Positions 25,180 to 37,275 of a stretch of DNA of 64,000 nucleotides are shown here, piece after piece. The stretch is from Novosphingobium nitrogenifigens DSM 19370. GTDB lineage: Bacteria; Pseudomonadota; Alphaproteobacteria; Sphingomonadales; Sphingomonadaceae. Below the pieces are notes generated by a model, which was given only the letters and a program-made list of their open reading frames with translations, made no database searches and had not been told where the DNA came from. The stretch is from contig NZ_GL876926.1 in assembly GCF_000192575.1 (NCBI RefSeq), positions 344,863-408,862 on the forward strand, read 5' to 3'. The position numbers were made by a program, and so were the translations under genes. Each line of letters begins with the position of its first letter. Positions within the stretch are counted from its first letter, which is position 1.

Positions 25180-25968
25180 TCATTCCCAGCTGCGGTTGCG
25201 CAGCGCCGCGCTCATCATCTTGCGACGGGCGAACTTGCCCGCAAGATAGCTGTAGAAGAACCACGGCATCGCGCGGGCAGGGAGCAAGCCATAGGCGATC
25301 TTTTCCCATCCGTTCCAGCTGACGGCCGTCGAATTGGTACGGCGGGGCGAGGGGAAGCAATAGTGCCGCTCGTCATAGATCGAGGGCCCCTTGTCCATCA
25401 TGCGCACCATGATCTCGTGATCTTCGAGAACATAGGGCCAGATTGCGGTGTCGAAGCCACCGGCTGCACGGAACGGGGCCAGCCGCCAGGATTGCGCATA
25501 AGTCCCCGCGTGGCACTTTTTCGGCAACATTCGGCTGGCGAAAAGCACCCGGCGCAGGCGTGCTTTCGCTTCGGCGCTTTCGGGCGGGCCATAGATGTCG
25601 ATGGCCATCACGCTGGTCGCGGTGGGATTGGCATCGAACAGTTCGATCACCCGCGACACATAATGCGGCGGGTAGATCGTGTCGGCATTGAGAAAGGTGA
25701 TGAAGTCCCCGCTCGCGAGCGAGATCCCCTTCATCAGCGCCGAGACGACGCCCGGCGTTTCCTCGACGACGTGGAGATAATTGAGCCCGCTCTGTGACAG
25801 GAACTCTTCGACCATCGCGGGCGACGCGTCGGACGAGCGGTTGTTGACGATGATCAGGCGGAAGTCCCGGGTATCCTGTGCCGCAATCGCCTTGAGCGTC
25901 GGCAGGATGAAGTTCTCTTCGTTGTAATAGGGAAGAACCAGAGAGACGCGGGGCGAAGTCGAGGACAA
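25180..25968 (-). CDS. family 2 glycosyltransferase
   Basis: Inverting GT-A glycosyltransferase, 262 residues, probably membrane-proximal and acting on a surface glycan. The nucleotide-sugar region is SLVLPYYNEENFILPTL and LIIVNNRSSDASP; the metal-binding acid is in FLNADTIYPPHYVSRV (DXD position reads NAD), and the acceptor/catalytic loop is near VLEDHEIMVRMMDKG. It begins with TTG at 25968; there is no ATG or GTG in frame between the upstream gene's stop and this codon. It follows the response-regulator gene by 51 bp on the same strand and is probably co-transcribed. Acceptor unknown. Confidence 0.85.
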   Translation of the reverse strand: MSSTSPRVSLVLPYYNEENFILPTLKAIAAQDTRDFRLIIVNNRSSDASPAMVEEFLSQSGLNYLHVVEETPGVVSALMKGISLASGDFITFLNADTIYPPHYVSRVIELFDANPTATSVMAIDIYGPPESAEAKARLRRVLFASRMLPKKCHAGTYAQSWRLAPFRAAGGFDTAIWPYVLEDHEIMVRMMDKGPSIYDERHYCFPSPRRTNSTAVSWNGWEKIAYGLLPARAMPWFFYSYLAGKFARRKMMSAALRNRSWE

Positions 25969-26019
25969 GGTGCGATCCAGAACTGCCCCGGCCGGCGCGG
26001 GGGTGCGCCTCGACGGCCC

Positions 26020-26691
26020 TCAGGGCTTGTCGAGCACGTAGCCGAGCGACCGCACCGTGCGCAAGGGATAGCCCGCACCGGCGTCACGCAGAGCCCGGCG
26101 CAGACGGCTGACCCAGGCATCGACCGTGCGTTCGTCGATCGGCTGTTCCACCTTGCCGAGCGCGGCGATCAACTGCCCGCGCGAAAAGACCTGGCCGGGC
26201 TGTTCCATCAGATAGCGCAGGAGGCGGAACTCGTTGGGCATGAGCCCGATCGGCTTGTCCTTCCACCGTGCCTGCAATGCGGAAAGGTCGAGCGAGAGAT
26301 CACCCAGCCGCAAGGTGCGCGCCGGGATTTCCGCTTCGGGCAACTGGACCGAGAGAACGCGGTCGAGGACCGAGGATCGATCGATCGGGCCGATGATATA
26401 GTCGTCGGCTCCGGCACGCAGGGCCCGGCGCTTCGCTTCGGCCTCGTCCTCTTCGAGCACCATGGTCACATGCGCGGTCTCGGTCTGCGGATCGCAGCGC
26501 AAGCGGCGGCAAAGTTCCAGTCCCGACAGGTCCGGCAAGACCCAGTCCACGAAAGCCCACGGGCGACCATCGATCAGGGGCAGGGGAGCCGAACCGCCCC
26601 ACTTGTGAAAGACCACGCGCAAGTCGCCGTGGACGAAGCTGTCGCTGCCGCCCGGCATCTGGCCGGTCACGAGAATGTCGATCTGCCGCAT
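26020..26691 (-). CDS. OmpR/PhoB-family response regulator with an atypical receiver
   Basis: 223 residues. The C-terminal winged helix is a standard OmpR type (GLMPNEFRLLRYLMEQPGQV, TVDAWVSRLRRALRDAG, LRTVRSLGYVLDKP). The N-terminal receiver is degenerate: the usual acidic pair near the first strand is missing (DILVTGQMPGGSDS), and the conserved Lys of the KP motif is Gly (YIIGPID), although an Asp stands at the phosphorylation position (AFVDWVLPDLSG). Such receivers often work without phosphorylation. No histidine kinase is adjacent. ATG at 26691 is preferred over an upstream in-frame start at 26787 with non-coding-like sequence. It precedes the glycosyltransferase in a likely operon. Confidence 0.88.
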   Translation of the reverse strand: MRQIDILVTGQMPGGSDSFVHGDLRVVFHKWGGSAPLPLIDGRPWAFVDWVLPDLSGLELCRRLRCDPQTETAHVTMVLEEDEAEAKRRALRAGADDYIIGPIDRSSVLDRVLSVQLPEAEIPARTLRLGDLSLDLSALQARWKDKPIGLMPNEFRLLRYLMEQPGQVFSRGQLIAALGKVEQPIDERTVDAWVSRLRRALRDAGAGYPLRTVRSLGYVLDKP

Positions 26692-26860
26692 GGGGTCCTG
26701 TCGCAATGATGCCGGGAAGGTGGCCTGATGCGCTCTTTGTCTGCGGAATGTGACGGGTCCATGACGATGCGCACATGGCTTGCGCATCCGGTTCGGGCAG
26801 GCTTAGCTGCGCGCCGCCCGCGAACGGGCGAGTTTCCAAAAACGAGGGAGAGACAGGATC

Positions 26861-27586
26861 ATGCATGGCCCGTTGTTCGGGGAGTTTTTGGGGACGATGG
26901 TGCTCCTGTTGTTCGGGAATGGCGTTGTCGCCAATGCCCTGCTGGCGGACTCGAAAGGCAAGGACGGCGGCTGGATCGTCATTACCGCCGGATGGGGCTT
27001 TGCGGTCCTTTGCGGGATCGTCACCAGCCTTGCTGTCGGCGGCGTTGCCCATCTCAACCCTGCCGTGACACTCGCGGGTGCCGTCACTTCGGGGGATTAC
27101 AGCCATGTCGTGCCCTATATCGCCGCACAAATGGCCGGGGCGATCGTTTCGGGCGTTCTGGTCTGGCTGGTCTATCTGCCGCATTGGGCCGGATCCGATC
27201 CGGAGAGCAAGCTGGCAGTGTTCTGCACGCAACCCGCGATCCGGGCTCCGGCCGCCAATGCCCTGACTGAATTCCTCGGCACAGTCGCTCTGATCGTGGT
27301 CGGGACCGCGATCGGGTCGAAGGGCGTCTCGGCAAGTGGCCTTGCGCCGGGCTTGTCGCCGTTCCTGTGGGGCATTCTGGTCTGGGCGCTTGGGCTCTCG
27401 CTCGGCGGTCCCACCGGCTATGCGATCAATCCCGCGCGCGATCTGGGGCCGCGTATCGCCCATGCCCTGCTGCCGATCGCGGGGAAGCGTGACGCTGACT
27501 GGAGTTATGCGTGGGTGCCGGTCGTGGCTCCCTTGCTCGGCGGCGTGGTCGGCGCAGTGATCGTCCGGGCGACCGGGATCATCTGA
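26861..27586 (+). CDS. aquaporin / glycerol facilitator (MIP family)
   Basis: Six-segment channel of the major intrinsic protein family, 241 residues. The two pore motifs are HLNPAVT (Asn 66) and INPARD (Asn 190). The Asp right after the second NPAR, and the longer loop before it, mark the glycerol-facilitator (GlpF) subgroup rather than water-only aquaporins. GAGGGAGAGA precedes the ATG at 26861. It stands alone; no glpK or glpD is beside it. Divergent from the response regulator gene with a 169-bp spacer, so shared regulation is possible. Confidence 0.92.
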   Translation: MHGPLFGEFLGTMVLLLFGNGVVANALLADSKGKDGGWIVITAGWGFAVLCGIVTSLAVGGVAHLNPAVTLAGAVTSGDYSHVVPYIAAQMAGAIVSGVLVWLVYLPHWAGSDPESKLAVFCTQPAIRAPAANALTEFLGTVALIVVGTAIGSKGVSASGLAPGLSPFLWGILVWALGLSLGGPTGYAINPARDLGPRIAHALLPIAGKRDADWSYAWVPVVAPLLGGVVGAVIVRATGII

Positions 27587-27666
27587 GGCGGAAAGGCGGT
27601 GGCGTCGTGCATCGGGCGTGGACGCCAAACGAGAGAAACCAGGGTTGTCCCGGAAAGCTTACAACG

Positions 27667-27702
27667 AAAAAAGGGGCGGTCGTTTCCGACCGCCCCTTTT
27701 TT
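27667..27702. terminator. strong bidirectional intrinsic terminator
   Basis: Perfect stem GGGGCGGTCG / CGACCGCCCC with TTTC loop, flanked by six A residues before and six T residues after, so it works on both strands. It lies between the aquaporin gene (plus) and the end of the atp operon (minus). Confidence 0.92.
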
Positions 27703-27746
27703 CGTTTCGCTCGGTTTCTGGCCCGGTTTCCCGGATCAGTCCTGGC

Positions 27747-28007
27747 TCACCCGACGTGTTCGGCAAGAACGGTCAGGCCCTTGGCGCTGACTTCCGCGAA
27801 ACCGCCCTTGACCGGAATTTCTTCCGGGTGGCCGTTTTCGCTGCGCCAGACGCGGATCACGCCGTCCTTCACCGTCGAAGTGAACGGAGCGTGGCCTTCG
27901 AGCACGCCGAATTCGCCTTCGGTGCCGGGCACGACGACTTGATGGACTTCTTCCGACAGGACGAGCCGGGCGGGAGTAACGAGTTCGAAATGCAGCGGCA
28001 TGGTCAT
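27747..28007 (-). CDS. atpC: F1 ATP synthase epsilon subunit, short form
   Basis: Last gene of the F1 operon. 86 residues that cover only the N-terminal beta-sandwich of epsilon ([52 protein letters not shown]). The C-terminal two-helix domain, which in E. coli (about 139 residues) inhibits ATP hydrolysis, is absent. Short epsilons are known in some alphaproteobacteria, where the zeta subunit can serve as inhibitor. Two ATG codons (28007, 28001) are possible starts. Confidence 0.93.
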   Translation of the reverse strand: MTMPLHFELVTPARLVLSEEVHQVVVPGTEGEFGVLEGHAPFTSTVKDGVIRVWRSENGHPEEIPVKGGFAEVSAKGLTVLAEHVG

Positions 28008-28059
28008 GCAGTCCCGGTAAGGCCCGCCCCGGCACTATGCAGGGGCGGGTTTCGCCTGA

Positions 28060-29523
<1,464 letters not shown>

Positions 29524-29534
29524 TTATCGGGTCG

Positions 29535-30407
29535 TCACAGCGCTTCCGCGCCAGCAATGATTTCGACGAGTTCGGTGGTGATCGCGGCCTGACGGCTGCG
29601 GTTGTACTGGATCGTCAGCTTCTTGATGAGTTCGCCGGCGTTGCGCGTGGCGTTGTCCATCGCGGTCATCGACGCACCCTGTTCGCTCGCTGCGTTTTCG
29701 AGCAGCGCGCCGAAGATCTGGGTGCGCAGATAGCGCGGCAGAAGCTCGGCGAGGATGGTTTCCTCGTCGGGTTCGTACTGCACCACCGCACCGTCGCTCA
29801 CGGCCGCCTTGGGGGCGGGCACCGGGACGATCTGCTGCACGGTCGGTTCCTGCACCAGAGCGCTGCGGAACTTGCCGAAGAAGAGGTGGGCGATGTCGAA
29901 CTTGCCCGCATCATAAAGCGCGAGCAGTTCCTGTGCGATCGCTTCGGCTTCGGTGAAGCCGGCTTCGCGCACGGTGGTCGTGTCGAACGAGCCGATGATC
30001 GCCTTGGGGAAGTCGCGGCGGATCGGCACGCGACCCTTGCGGCCGACCAGGTAGAACACCACGGTCTTGCCCTGCGCGGTCAGTTCGTGCGCCTTGAGCT
30101 TTGCAGCCTTGACGATGTTCGAATTGAACGCGCCGCACAGACCGCGGTCAGAGTTCGCGACGACCAGCAGATGCACCTGATCCTTGCCGGTACCGGCAAG
30201 AAGGCGCGGCGAGCTCTCGCTCAGCGTCACGCGGCTGGCGAGGCTGCCGACAACGTCGGCAAGGCGCGTCGCATAGGGACGCGCGGCTTCGGCGGCGGCC
30301 TGCGCCTTGCGCAGCTTGGCTGCAGCGACCATCTGCTTGGCCTTGGTGATCTTCTGGGTCGACTTGACCGAGTTGATCCGGAGCTTGAGTTCCTTGAGCG
30401 AGGCCAC
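29535..30407 (-). CDS. atpG: F1 ATP synthase gamma subunit
   Basis: Central rotor stalk of F1, 290 residues. The N-terminal helix reads [20 protein letters not shown] and the C-terminal helix [20 protein letters not shown], the two coiled-coil ends of the rotor; the middle Rossmann-like part contains [15 protein letters not shown]. It starts with GTG at 30407, preceded by AAAGGA. 29 bp upstream of atpD. Confidence 0.98.
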   Translation of the reverse strand: MASLKELKLRINSVKSTQKITKAKQMVAAAKLRKAQAAAEAARPYATRLADVVGSLASRVTLSESSPRLLAGTGKDQVHLLVVANSDRGLCGAFNSNIVKAAKLKAHELTAQGKTVVFYLVGRKGRVPIRRDFPKAIIGSFDTTTVREAGFTEAEAIAQELLALYDAGKFDIAHLFFGKFRSALVQEPTVQQIVPVPAPKAAVSDGAVVQYEPDEETILAELLPRYLRTQIFGALLENAASEQGASMTAMDNATRNAGELIKKLTIQYNRSRQAAITTELVEIIAGAEAL

Positions 30408-30535
30408 TCGTCGTTTCCTTTGTAGCCGCCCCTGTCCGCGAACGGAAAATCAGGCGGCACGAACCGGGGAAATCCGGCCGGGTCAGACCGGCCGGTCGAC
30501 AGGAACCGGTCCCGAAAGGACCGGTTCCCTTGCGA

Positions 30536-32098
<1,563 letters not shown>

Positions 32099-32653
32099 TC
32101 AGGCCTTCATGGCCTGGGCAAGCGAATTGAGACGGGTGCGGATCGAACCATCGATCATCTGGCTGCCGATCTGGACGACCAGACCGCCGAGGATGTCGGG
32201 ATCGACCCGGGTGCGGATCTTGACCGCGCGGCCTTCGCGCGCGGAAAGCTTGGCCGAAAGTTCGGCAAGCTGGGCATCGTCGAGCGGATGAGCGGTCGTG
32301 ACGCTTGCCGTCACTTCGCCACGCACGTCGGCCGAAATCGTCGCGAAGGCGCGAACGATGTCAGGAAGCGAGGCCAGGCGGCGGTTTTCCGCCAGAACCC
32401 CCAGGAAATTGGCCGTGATCGGCGAAACGCCGAGCACTTCGCCAACAGCCTTTACTGCCTTGGCAGCGGCTTCGCGGGTGATCTGCGGATCGCGGATCAG
32501 CAGGGCGAAGTCAGCCGATTCGCTGATCGCTGCAGCCAGGCGTTCGAGATCGCTCTCGACAACGATGGTTGCACCCTGCTCGCTGGCCAGATCAAAGAGC
32601 GCCGAGGCGTAACGCCCCGCCAGACTTGCCGTAATGGCGCCGGAAATCCCCAC
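32099..32653 (-). CDS. atpH: F1 ATP synthase delta subunit
   Basis: Peripheral stalk subunit joining F1 to F0, 184 residues. It begins [20 protein letters not shown], with the conserved C-terminal [20 protein letters not shown]. The GTG at 32653 after GAGGGGAC matches the family start. An in-frame ATG at 32686 would add eleven basic residues and has a weaker fit. First gene of the atpHAGDC operon; the F0 genes are not in this window, as usual in alphaproteobacteria. Confidence 0.95.
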   Translation of the reverse strand: MGISGAITASLAGRYASALFDLASEQGATIVVESDLERLAAAISESADFALLIRDPQITREAAAKAVKAVGEVLGVSPITANFLGVLAENRRLASLPDIVRAFATISADVRGEVTASVTTAHPLDDAQLAELSAKLSAREGRAVKIRTRVDPDILGGLVVQIGSQMIDGSIRTRLNSLAQAMKA

Positions 32654-32888
32654 GCGCTTTCGTCCCCTCGTCGGATGAGTCCTCATGGCTGTTCGCCCCG
32701 CTTCGAGCGGGTGTCACAGCCTGCAATCGGGGGGCGCCTAGCAACCTCGGTTGCGTATTACAAGATAGCAGTTCGCAAGTCCGGTGCTTGTCTGTGCAGA
32801 CGTATGCATTTTCCTGTCCCGAAAACGCGACTCTGGCCCCCAAAAGCCGCGTTCGAACGATCCAGTCGGCTCCCTCCTGTCCTTGTCC

Positions 32889-34487
32889 TTAGCGCATCGG
32901 CTGGCAGTTGTAACGCATGCGTTCGTTGGGTTCGGGCGGGAGCAGGGCCTTGATGGCGCCCTGGGCCGCACCGAACTGGCGGGCAAGGTCCTGATTGCCG
33001 CCGCATGAGGGAATCGAGATCTTTTGCCGTTCGGCCCGGGCGCGGTTCATGTCGTCGATCCCCATGAGGAAGCGTTCGACGGTATAAGTGCGGGTGTCGG
33101 GATCGAAATGCGTGACCGAGATGGTGTCCTCGCCGTTGGGGACGAGGATGCGTGACCAGCCGTCCTGGGAAAGGCCGTACTGGGTGCGCCCGTTGACGCA
33201 GCCCCCTGCGCTCCATTCGACGGGCACGTCGGTGATGTCCGAGACGGTGACGCGGCTGCGCTGCGGGTCGAGTACACAGATGAGCTTGCCGGTGCCATCG
33301 CTCGCGGGGCTTCCCGAGGCGTCGGGAGAGGCTGCCGCACTGGCATCGGCCTCGGCCAGAATATCCTTGGCGCGGTCATCGATGGCGCCGAGCGAGGGGC
33401 GCAGCAGCCAGGCGAAGACGGCGGCAAGGACAAGGACCACACAAAGGCCGAGCGCGATCTTCATGTTCCGGCGATTGCCTTTCTGCCACTGGAGATAGGC
33501 GAAAGTGGCAACTCCGATGGCAACGACGAGCAGCAGGGCGGCAATGGCAAGTCCGTTGTCGCGTTCGGAGAGGACATTGAGTTCCGCGTCGCGGCGGGCC
33601 TTGTCGAGGGCGCGGTCATGCGCGGCGGCGCGGGCGGCCTGTTGCGCAGAGGCGCGGACTTGATCGTCGGCGGCGCGCTGGCTGTCGGCGCGATCGAGGT
33701 CGGCAATGGAGATGCAGGGCAGGCCCGCCAGATGCGGCGTTACCCCGGCTGTTTTCAGGAACGGCTCCAATTCCCGCATGGAAACCGCGAAAAAGAAAGA
33801 GGAATCCGTGCCGTTGTCGCTGATCGTGCCGAAGCTGTTGACGCCGATCACCCGGCCGCACGTGTCGAGCAGGGGGCCGCCGGAATTGCCCGCGCCAAGC
33901 TGGGCGGTGTGGAGAATCGTGTCGAATTCCTTCGACGAGCGGCCTCCCGAAACCTGCCCATAGGTTTTCACTGTATCCTGCGGGGTGACGAGATCGCCGA
34001 CGCCGAGACCCTGGGCCTGATCGACATTGCCGGGATAGCCGACCGCCGAAACCTGTGCGCCGTCCTGGACCGGACCGGGGAACAGGGTGAGCGGAGGCAG
34101 CGAGGCATGGTTGCCCAGTTGCAGGAGGGCAAGGTCGTTGCCGGGCGAAAAGGCAACGATCTTTGCCGGGAAGCTAGATCGGCCCTGCGAAGGGATGACG
34201 CCGATCAGGACGTTGGAATCGTTGTGGGCGTCTTCGACCACATGCGCATTCGTCACGATGAGGTCGGGCGTGATTGCAAAGCCGGAGCCGTGGCCGAGCA
34301 GGCTGGTTCCCATCCATCCGCTGCGCACGATGACGACGCGGACCACGCCCCGACTGGCGGCGGCGATGTCGGCCGGGTCGGCATGGGCCGGTGCCAAGGG
34401 AAAGAGGGCGGAGAGAATCAGCGCAAAGGCGTGCAACGGCGCGCGCAGCAGCGCGGGCAGGCGGAAAGCAGTGCGAAAACGAGCCAT
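32889..34487 (-). CDS. trypsin-like serine protease with two membrane segments
   Basis: 532 residues. Signal-like N terminus (HAFALILSALFPLAPAHA), then an S1C/HtrA-type protease domain (~45-260) with a complete triad: His in IVTNAHVVEDA, Asp in SPGNDLALLQLG and Ser in LGAGNSGGPLLD. An Ala-rich coiled-coil-like stretch follows (DQVRASAQQAARAAAHDRAL), then two membrane segments (GLAIAALLLVVAIGVATFAY and MKIALGLCVVLVLAAVFAWL) and a C-terminal ~150-residue soluble part with CVLDPQRSRVTVSDI. No PDZ domain is seen. ATG at 34487 is chosen over an in-frame codon at 34544. Not in an operon; a role in envelope quality control is a guess from the domain. Confidence 0.85.
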   Translation of the reverse strand: MARFRTAFRLPALLRAPLHAFALILSALFPLAPAHADPADIAAASRGVVRVVIVRSGWMGTSLLGHGSGFAITPDLIVTNAHVVEDAHNDSNVLIGVIPSQGRSSFPAKIVAFSPGNDLALLQLGNHASLPPLTLFPGPVQDGAQVSAVGYPGNVDQAQGLGVGDLVTPQDTVKTYGQVSGGRSSKEFDTILHTAQLGAGNSGGPLLDTCGRVIGVNSFGTISDNGTDSSFFFAVSMRELEPFLKTAGVTPHLAGLPCISIADLDRADSQRAADDQVRASAQQAARAAAHDRALDKARRDAELNVLSERDNGLAIAALLLVVAIGVATFAYLQWQKGNRRNMKIALGLCVVLVLAAVFAWLLRPSLGAIDDRAKDILAEADASAAASPDASGSPASDGTGKLICVLDPQRSRVTVSDITDVPVEWSAGGCVNGRTQYGLSQDGWSRILVPNGEDTISVTHFDPDTRTYTVERFLMGIDDMNRARAERQKISIPSCGGNQDLARQFGAAQGAIKALLPPEPNERMRYNCQPMR

Positions 34488-34606
34488 GGCCGCCGTTCTT
34501 GCCCGGTTCGCTTTTGATCGCAAGGCGCGGGATGCGTAAGTCATGTCCCGGAGAGCAAAAGAACGGCATGGATTTCATGCCGAACGCCTTTCGAGAGGGA
34601 ACCACC

Positions 34607-35650
34607 ATGCCGGACCCGGCCGCAGATGACAGCATTGGGGACGAGCGGGCCTGGCAGGCCGTGCTCGACCGCGATCGCGAGTTCGACGGGCGGTTCGTCA
34701 TGGCGGTCACCTCGACCGGGATCTATTGCCGCCCGTCGTGCCCGGCGCGGCATCCGGCGCGCGGGAATATGCGTTTCCTGGCCGACGGGCCTGCGGCAAG
34801 GGCGGCGGGATTCCGGCCCTGTCGGCGGTGCAGGCCCGACGATCTTGCGCGCGACGATGCAGCGGTGCTGACGGCAATCGAACGTATCCGGGCAAGCGAA
34901 GGCATACCGACTTTGGCGGAGCTTGCCGATGCGGTCGGCTATAGTCCGGCCCATTTCCAACGCCTGTTTACCCGTCAGGCGGGGCTGTCACCGGCTGCTT
35001 ATGCCCGTGCCTTGCGCGCGGGGCGCATGGCCGAGGCGCTCACTTGCGAAGATGACGTGACAGGGGCGATCTATGCGGCTGGTTTTTCCGCGCCGTCGCG
35101 GTTTTACGAGGCAGGACAGGAGAGGTTGGGCATGACGCCTTCGGCATGGGTGGATGGCGGGCGCGGGACGAGCATCCGATGGGCGGTGGTTCCGACCAGT
35201 TTGGGATCGATGCTGGTCGCGGCGACGGAAAAGGGGGTGTGTCGTCTGGCCTTTGGAGAGGATGGCGAATCGCTGGCAGCCCGTTTCCCCAACGCCGAGC
35301 GGATCGAGGGCGGAGAGGAATTCGCAGCCTTGCTCGCCCAGGTCGTGGCGGCAGTCGAGACGCCGGGGCGAGCGGATCATATCCCCCTCGATGTGCGCGG
35401 GACCGCGTTTCAGGAGGCCGTCTGGCGCGCCTTGCGGACGATTCCGCCGGGGGAAACCCGCACATATGCGCAGATTGCGGCTGCGGTCGGCAGTCCGGGA
35501 GCCGTGCGCGCGGCGGGCAGTGCCAATGGCGCCAACCCGGTGGCGGTGCTGGTTCCCTGTCACCGGGTGATTCGCACCGACGGCAGCCTTGGCGGCTATG
35601 CCTATGGTCTGGCGATCAAGCAGGCGTTGCTCGACCGCGAGCAATCCTGA
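34607..35650 (+). CDS. ada: Ada: methylphosphotriester/O6-methylguanine methyltransferase and AraC regulator
   Basis: Adaptive response protein that repairs alkylated DNA by suicide methyl transfer and activates its regulon. The 347 residues have three parts in order. The zinc N-Ada domain has cysteines at 41, 45, 72 and 75 (IYCRPSCPARHP, FRPCRRCRPDD). An AraC helix-turn-helix follows (PTLAELADAVGYSPAHFQRL, ~105-185). The C-terminal O6-alkylguanine transferase has acceptor Cys at 318 (VAVLVPCHRVIRTDGSLGGY). ATG at 34607 with GAGAGGGA upstream is preferred over longer frames. Its last 49 bp overlap the end of the convergent photolyase gene. Confidence 0.95.
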   Translation: MPDPAADDSIGDERAWQAVLDRDREFDGRFVMAVTSTGIYCRPSCPARHPARGNMRFLADGPAARAAGFRPCRRCRPDDLARDDAAVLTAIERIRASEGIPTLAELADAVGYSPAHFQRLFTRQAGLSPAAYARALRAGRMAEALTCEDDVTGAIYAAGFSAPSRFYEAGQERLGMTPSAWVDGGRGTSIRWAVVPTSLGSMLVAATEKGVCRLAFGEDGESLAARFPNAERIEGGEEFAALLAQVVAAVETPGRADHIPLDVRGTAFQEAVWRALRTIPPGETRTYAQIAAAVGSPGAVRAAGSANGANPVAVLVPCHRVIRTDGSLGGYAYGLAIKQALLDREQS

Positions 35651-37224
35651 CTGCGGGCCCAGCCGGGGGCAGCCGGTTGGAGTGTCGCGAGAAAGGCTTC
35701 GGCACTGGCGAGGGTTTCAGCCCGTTTTTCCGGGCTCATCCGTGCCCATGTGGCATAGGGATAGGCAAGGCGGGGATTGCCGGACAGGCGATCGGCATTG
35801 CGATCGAGGAAATGCCAGTAGAGCGCATTGAACGGGCAGGCGTCCGGCCCGGTCTTGCGCTTCACGTCATAGCGGCAGGCACCGCAATAATCGCTCATGC
35901 GGTCGATATAGGCCCCGCTCGCTGCGTAAGGTTTCGACGCGAGGCGACCGCCATCGGCGTGGAGCGCCATGCCGGCGACATTGGGCAATTCCACCCATTC
36001 GAAGGCGTCGGCATAGACGGCAAGGAACCAGTCGGCGACCTCTTGCGGCCGCAATCCGGCAAGCAGGGCGAAATTGCCCATCACCATCAGGCGCTGGATA
36101 TGGTGGGCATAGGCGTTCTCGCGCGTGGAGCGGACCGTTTCGGCAAGGCAGCGCATCGGCGTCTGCCCGGTCCACCAGAATTCGGGCAGCGGTCGCTGCG
36201 CGTCCAGAGCATTTGCCCCCGCAAGCCCGGGCATGTCGAGCCAGTACATGCCGCGCACATATTCGCGCCAGCCGATGATCTGGCGAATGAACCCTTCGAC
36301 TGCGGCAATCGGCGCTTGTCCGGAGCGATAGGCCGCTTCGGCACGGCGACACACGGCAAGCGGGTCGAGAAGGCCAAGATTGATTGCCGGGGCGAGCAGC
36401 GAATGGAACATGGTGTCGTGGCCCGCCATCATCGCGTCCTGCCAATGGCCGAAATGGGGGAGGCACCGTTCGATGAAGTGGTCGAGCAGGGTCTCTGCGT
36501 CCTGTCGCGTCACCGGCCAGCCGAACGCGTCGAGTGATCCGAAATGGTCGCCAAAGCGGTCGGAAACCAGATCGAGCACGTCGCGCGTGATCGCGTCGCC
36601 CGTGATCGAATGGGGCGTGAACCGGGGTAGGGCGGGGGGCGAGAGGCCGGGCTCGGGGCCGGAACGGTTTTCCGCATCGAAATTCCAGCGTCCGCCGACA
36701 GGCTTGTCTCCGTCCATGAGGAGCCCGGTCTTGCGGCGCATGGTGCGGTAGAACCATTCCATCCGCAATTCGCTGCGTCCGGCGGCCCATTGGAAGAAAT
36801 CGGGCAAGGGGCAGATGAAACGGGTATCGGGCATGATCCGCACGCGCAGGCCCAGGGTTGCCGACCATTCGTGCATCATCGCGCGCACGCGCCATTCGCC
36901 CGGTTCGGTCACCTGTATGCCGCGAGCCCGGTGGCGGCGGGCCGCGCGTTCGACTTCCCCGGAAAAGCTGTGCGTGTTGTCGGGATCGTCGAGGCGGACA
37001 TAGTCAACCTGCCAGCCGTCGGCGCGCAGGTCCTGTGCGAAATGGCGCATGGCCGAGAGGATCAGGGCGATCTTGGCCTGATGATGGCGGACGTATCCGG
37101 TCTCTTGACCGACTTCCATCATCAGGACGACGGTATCCTTGCGCGTGCGATCCGACAGGCTGGAAATCGCCGGGGACAACTGATCCCCGAGGACGGGAAC
37201 GAGAACGGGGCCGATGGCGTGCAT
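35602..37224 (-). CDS. iron-sulfur (6-4) photolyase / cryptochrome family protein
   Basis: Light-driven DNA repair flavoprotein of the FeS-BCP group (PhrB-like), 540 residues. Clear family blocks: VLVPVLGDQLSP at the N-terminal antenna domain, MHEWSATLGLRVRIMPDTRF, RRKTGLLMDGDKPVGGRWNF, GWREYVRGMYW, and the iron-sulfur cysteines YCGACRYDV (447, 450), GPDACPFNALYW (463) and a fourth near 359 (MRCLAETV). FeS-BCP members repair (6-4) photoproducts. It is the last gene of a likely operon with a bestrophin and a small membrane protein, and converges on ada, another repair gene. Confidence 0.93.
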   Translation of the reverse strand: MHAIGPVLVPVLGDQLSPAISSLSDRTRKDTVVLMMEVGQETGYVRHHQAKIALILSAMRHFAQDLRADGWQVDYVRLDDPDNTHSFSGEVERAARRHRARGIQVTEPGEWRVRAMMHEWSATLGLRVRIMPDTRFICPLPDFFQWAAGRSELRMEWFYRTMRRKTGLLMDGDKPVGGRWNFDAENRSGPEPGLSPPALPRFTPHSITGDAITRDVLDLVSDRFGDHFGSLDAFGWPVTRQDAETLLDHFIERCLPHFGHWQDAMMAGHDTMFHSLLAPAINLGLLDPLAVCRRAEAAYRSGQAPIAAVEGFIRQIIGWREYVRGMYWLDMPGLAGANALDAQRPLPEFWWTGQTPMRCLAETVRSTRENAYAHHIQRLMVMGNFALLAGLRPQEVADWFLAVYADAFEWVELPNVAGMALHADGGRLASKPYAASGAYIDRMSDYCGACRYDVKRKTGPDACPFNALYWHFLDRNADRLSGNPRLAYPYATWARMSPEKRAETLASAEAFLATLQPAAPGWARSQDCSRSSNACLIARP

Positions 37225-37275
37225 CGACCCCGGCTGCGCTTCGAAGGGGGGGCGATCAAGCTGCCCCTTGGGGTG

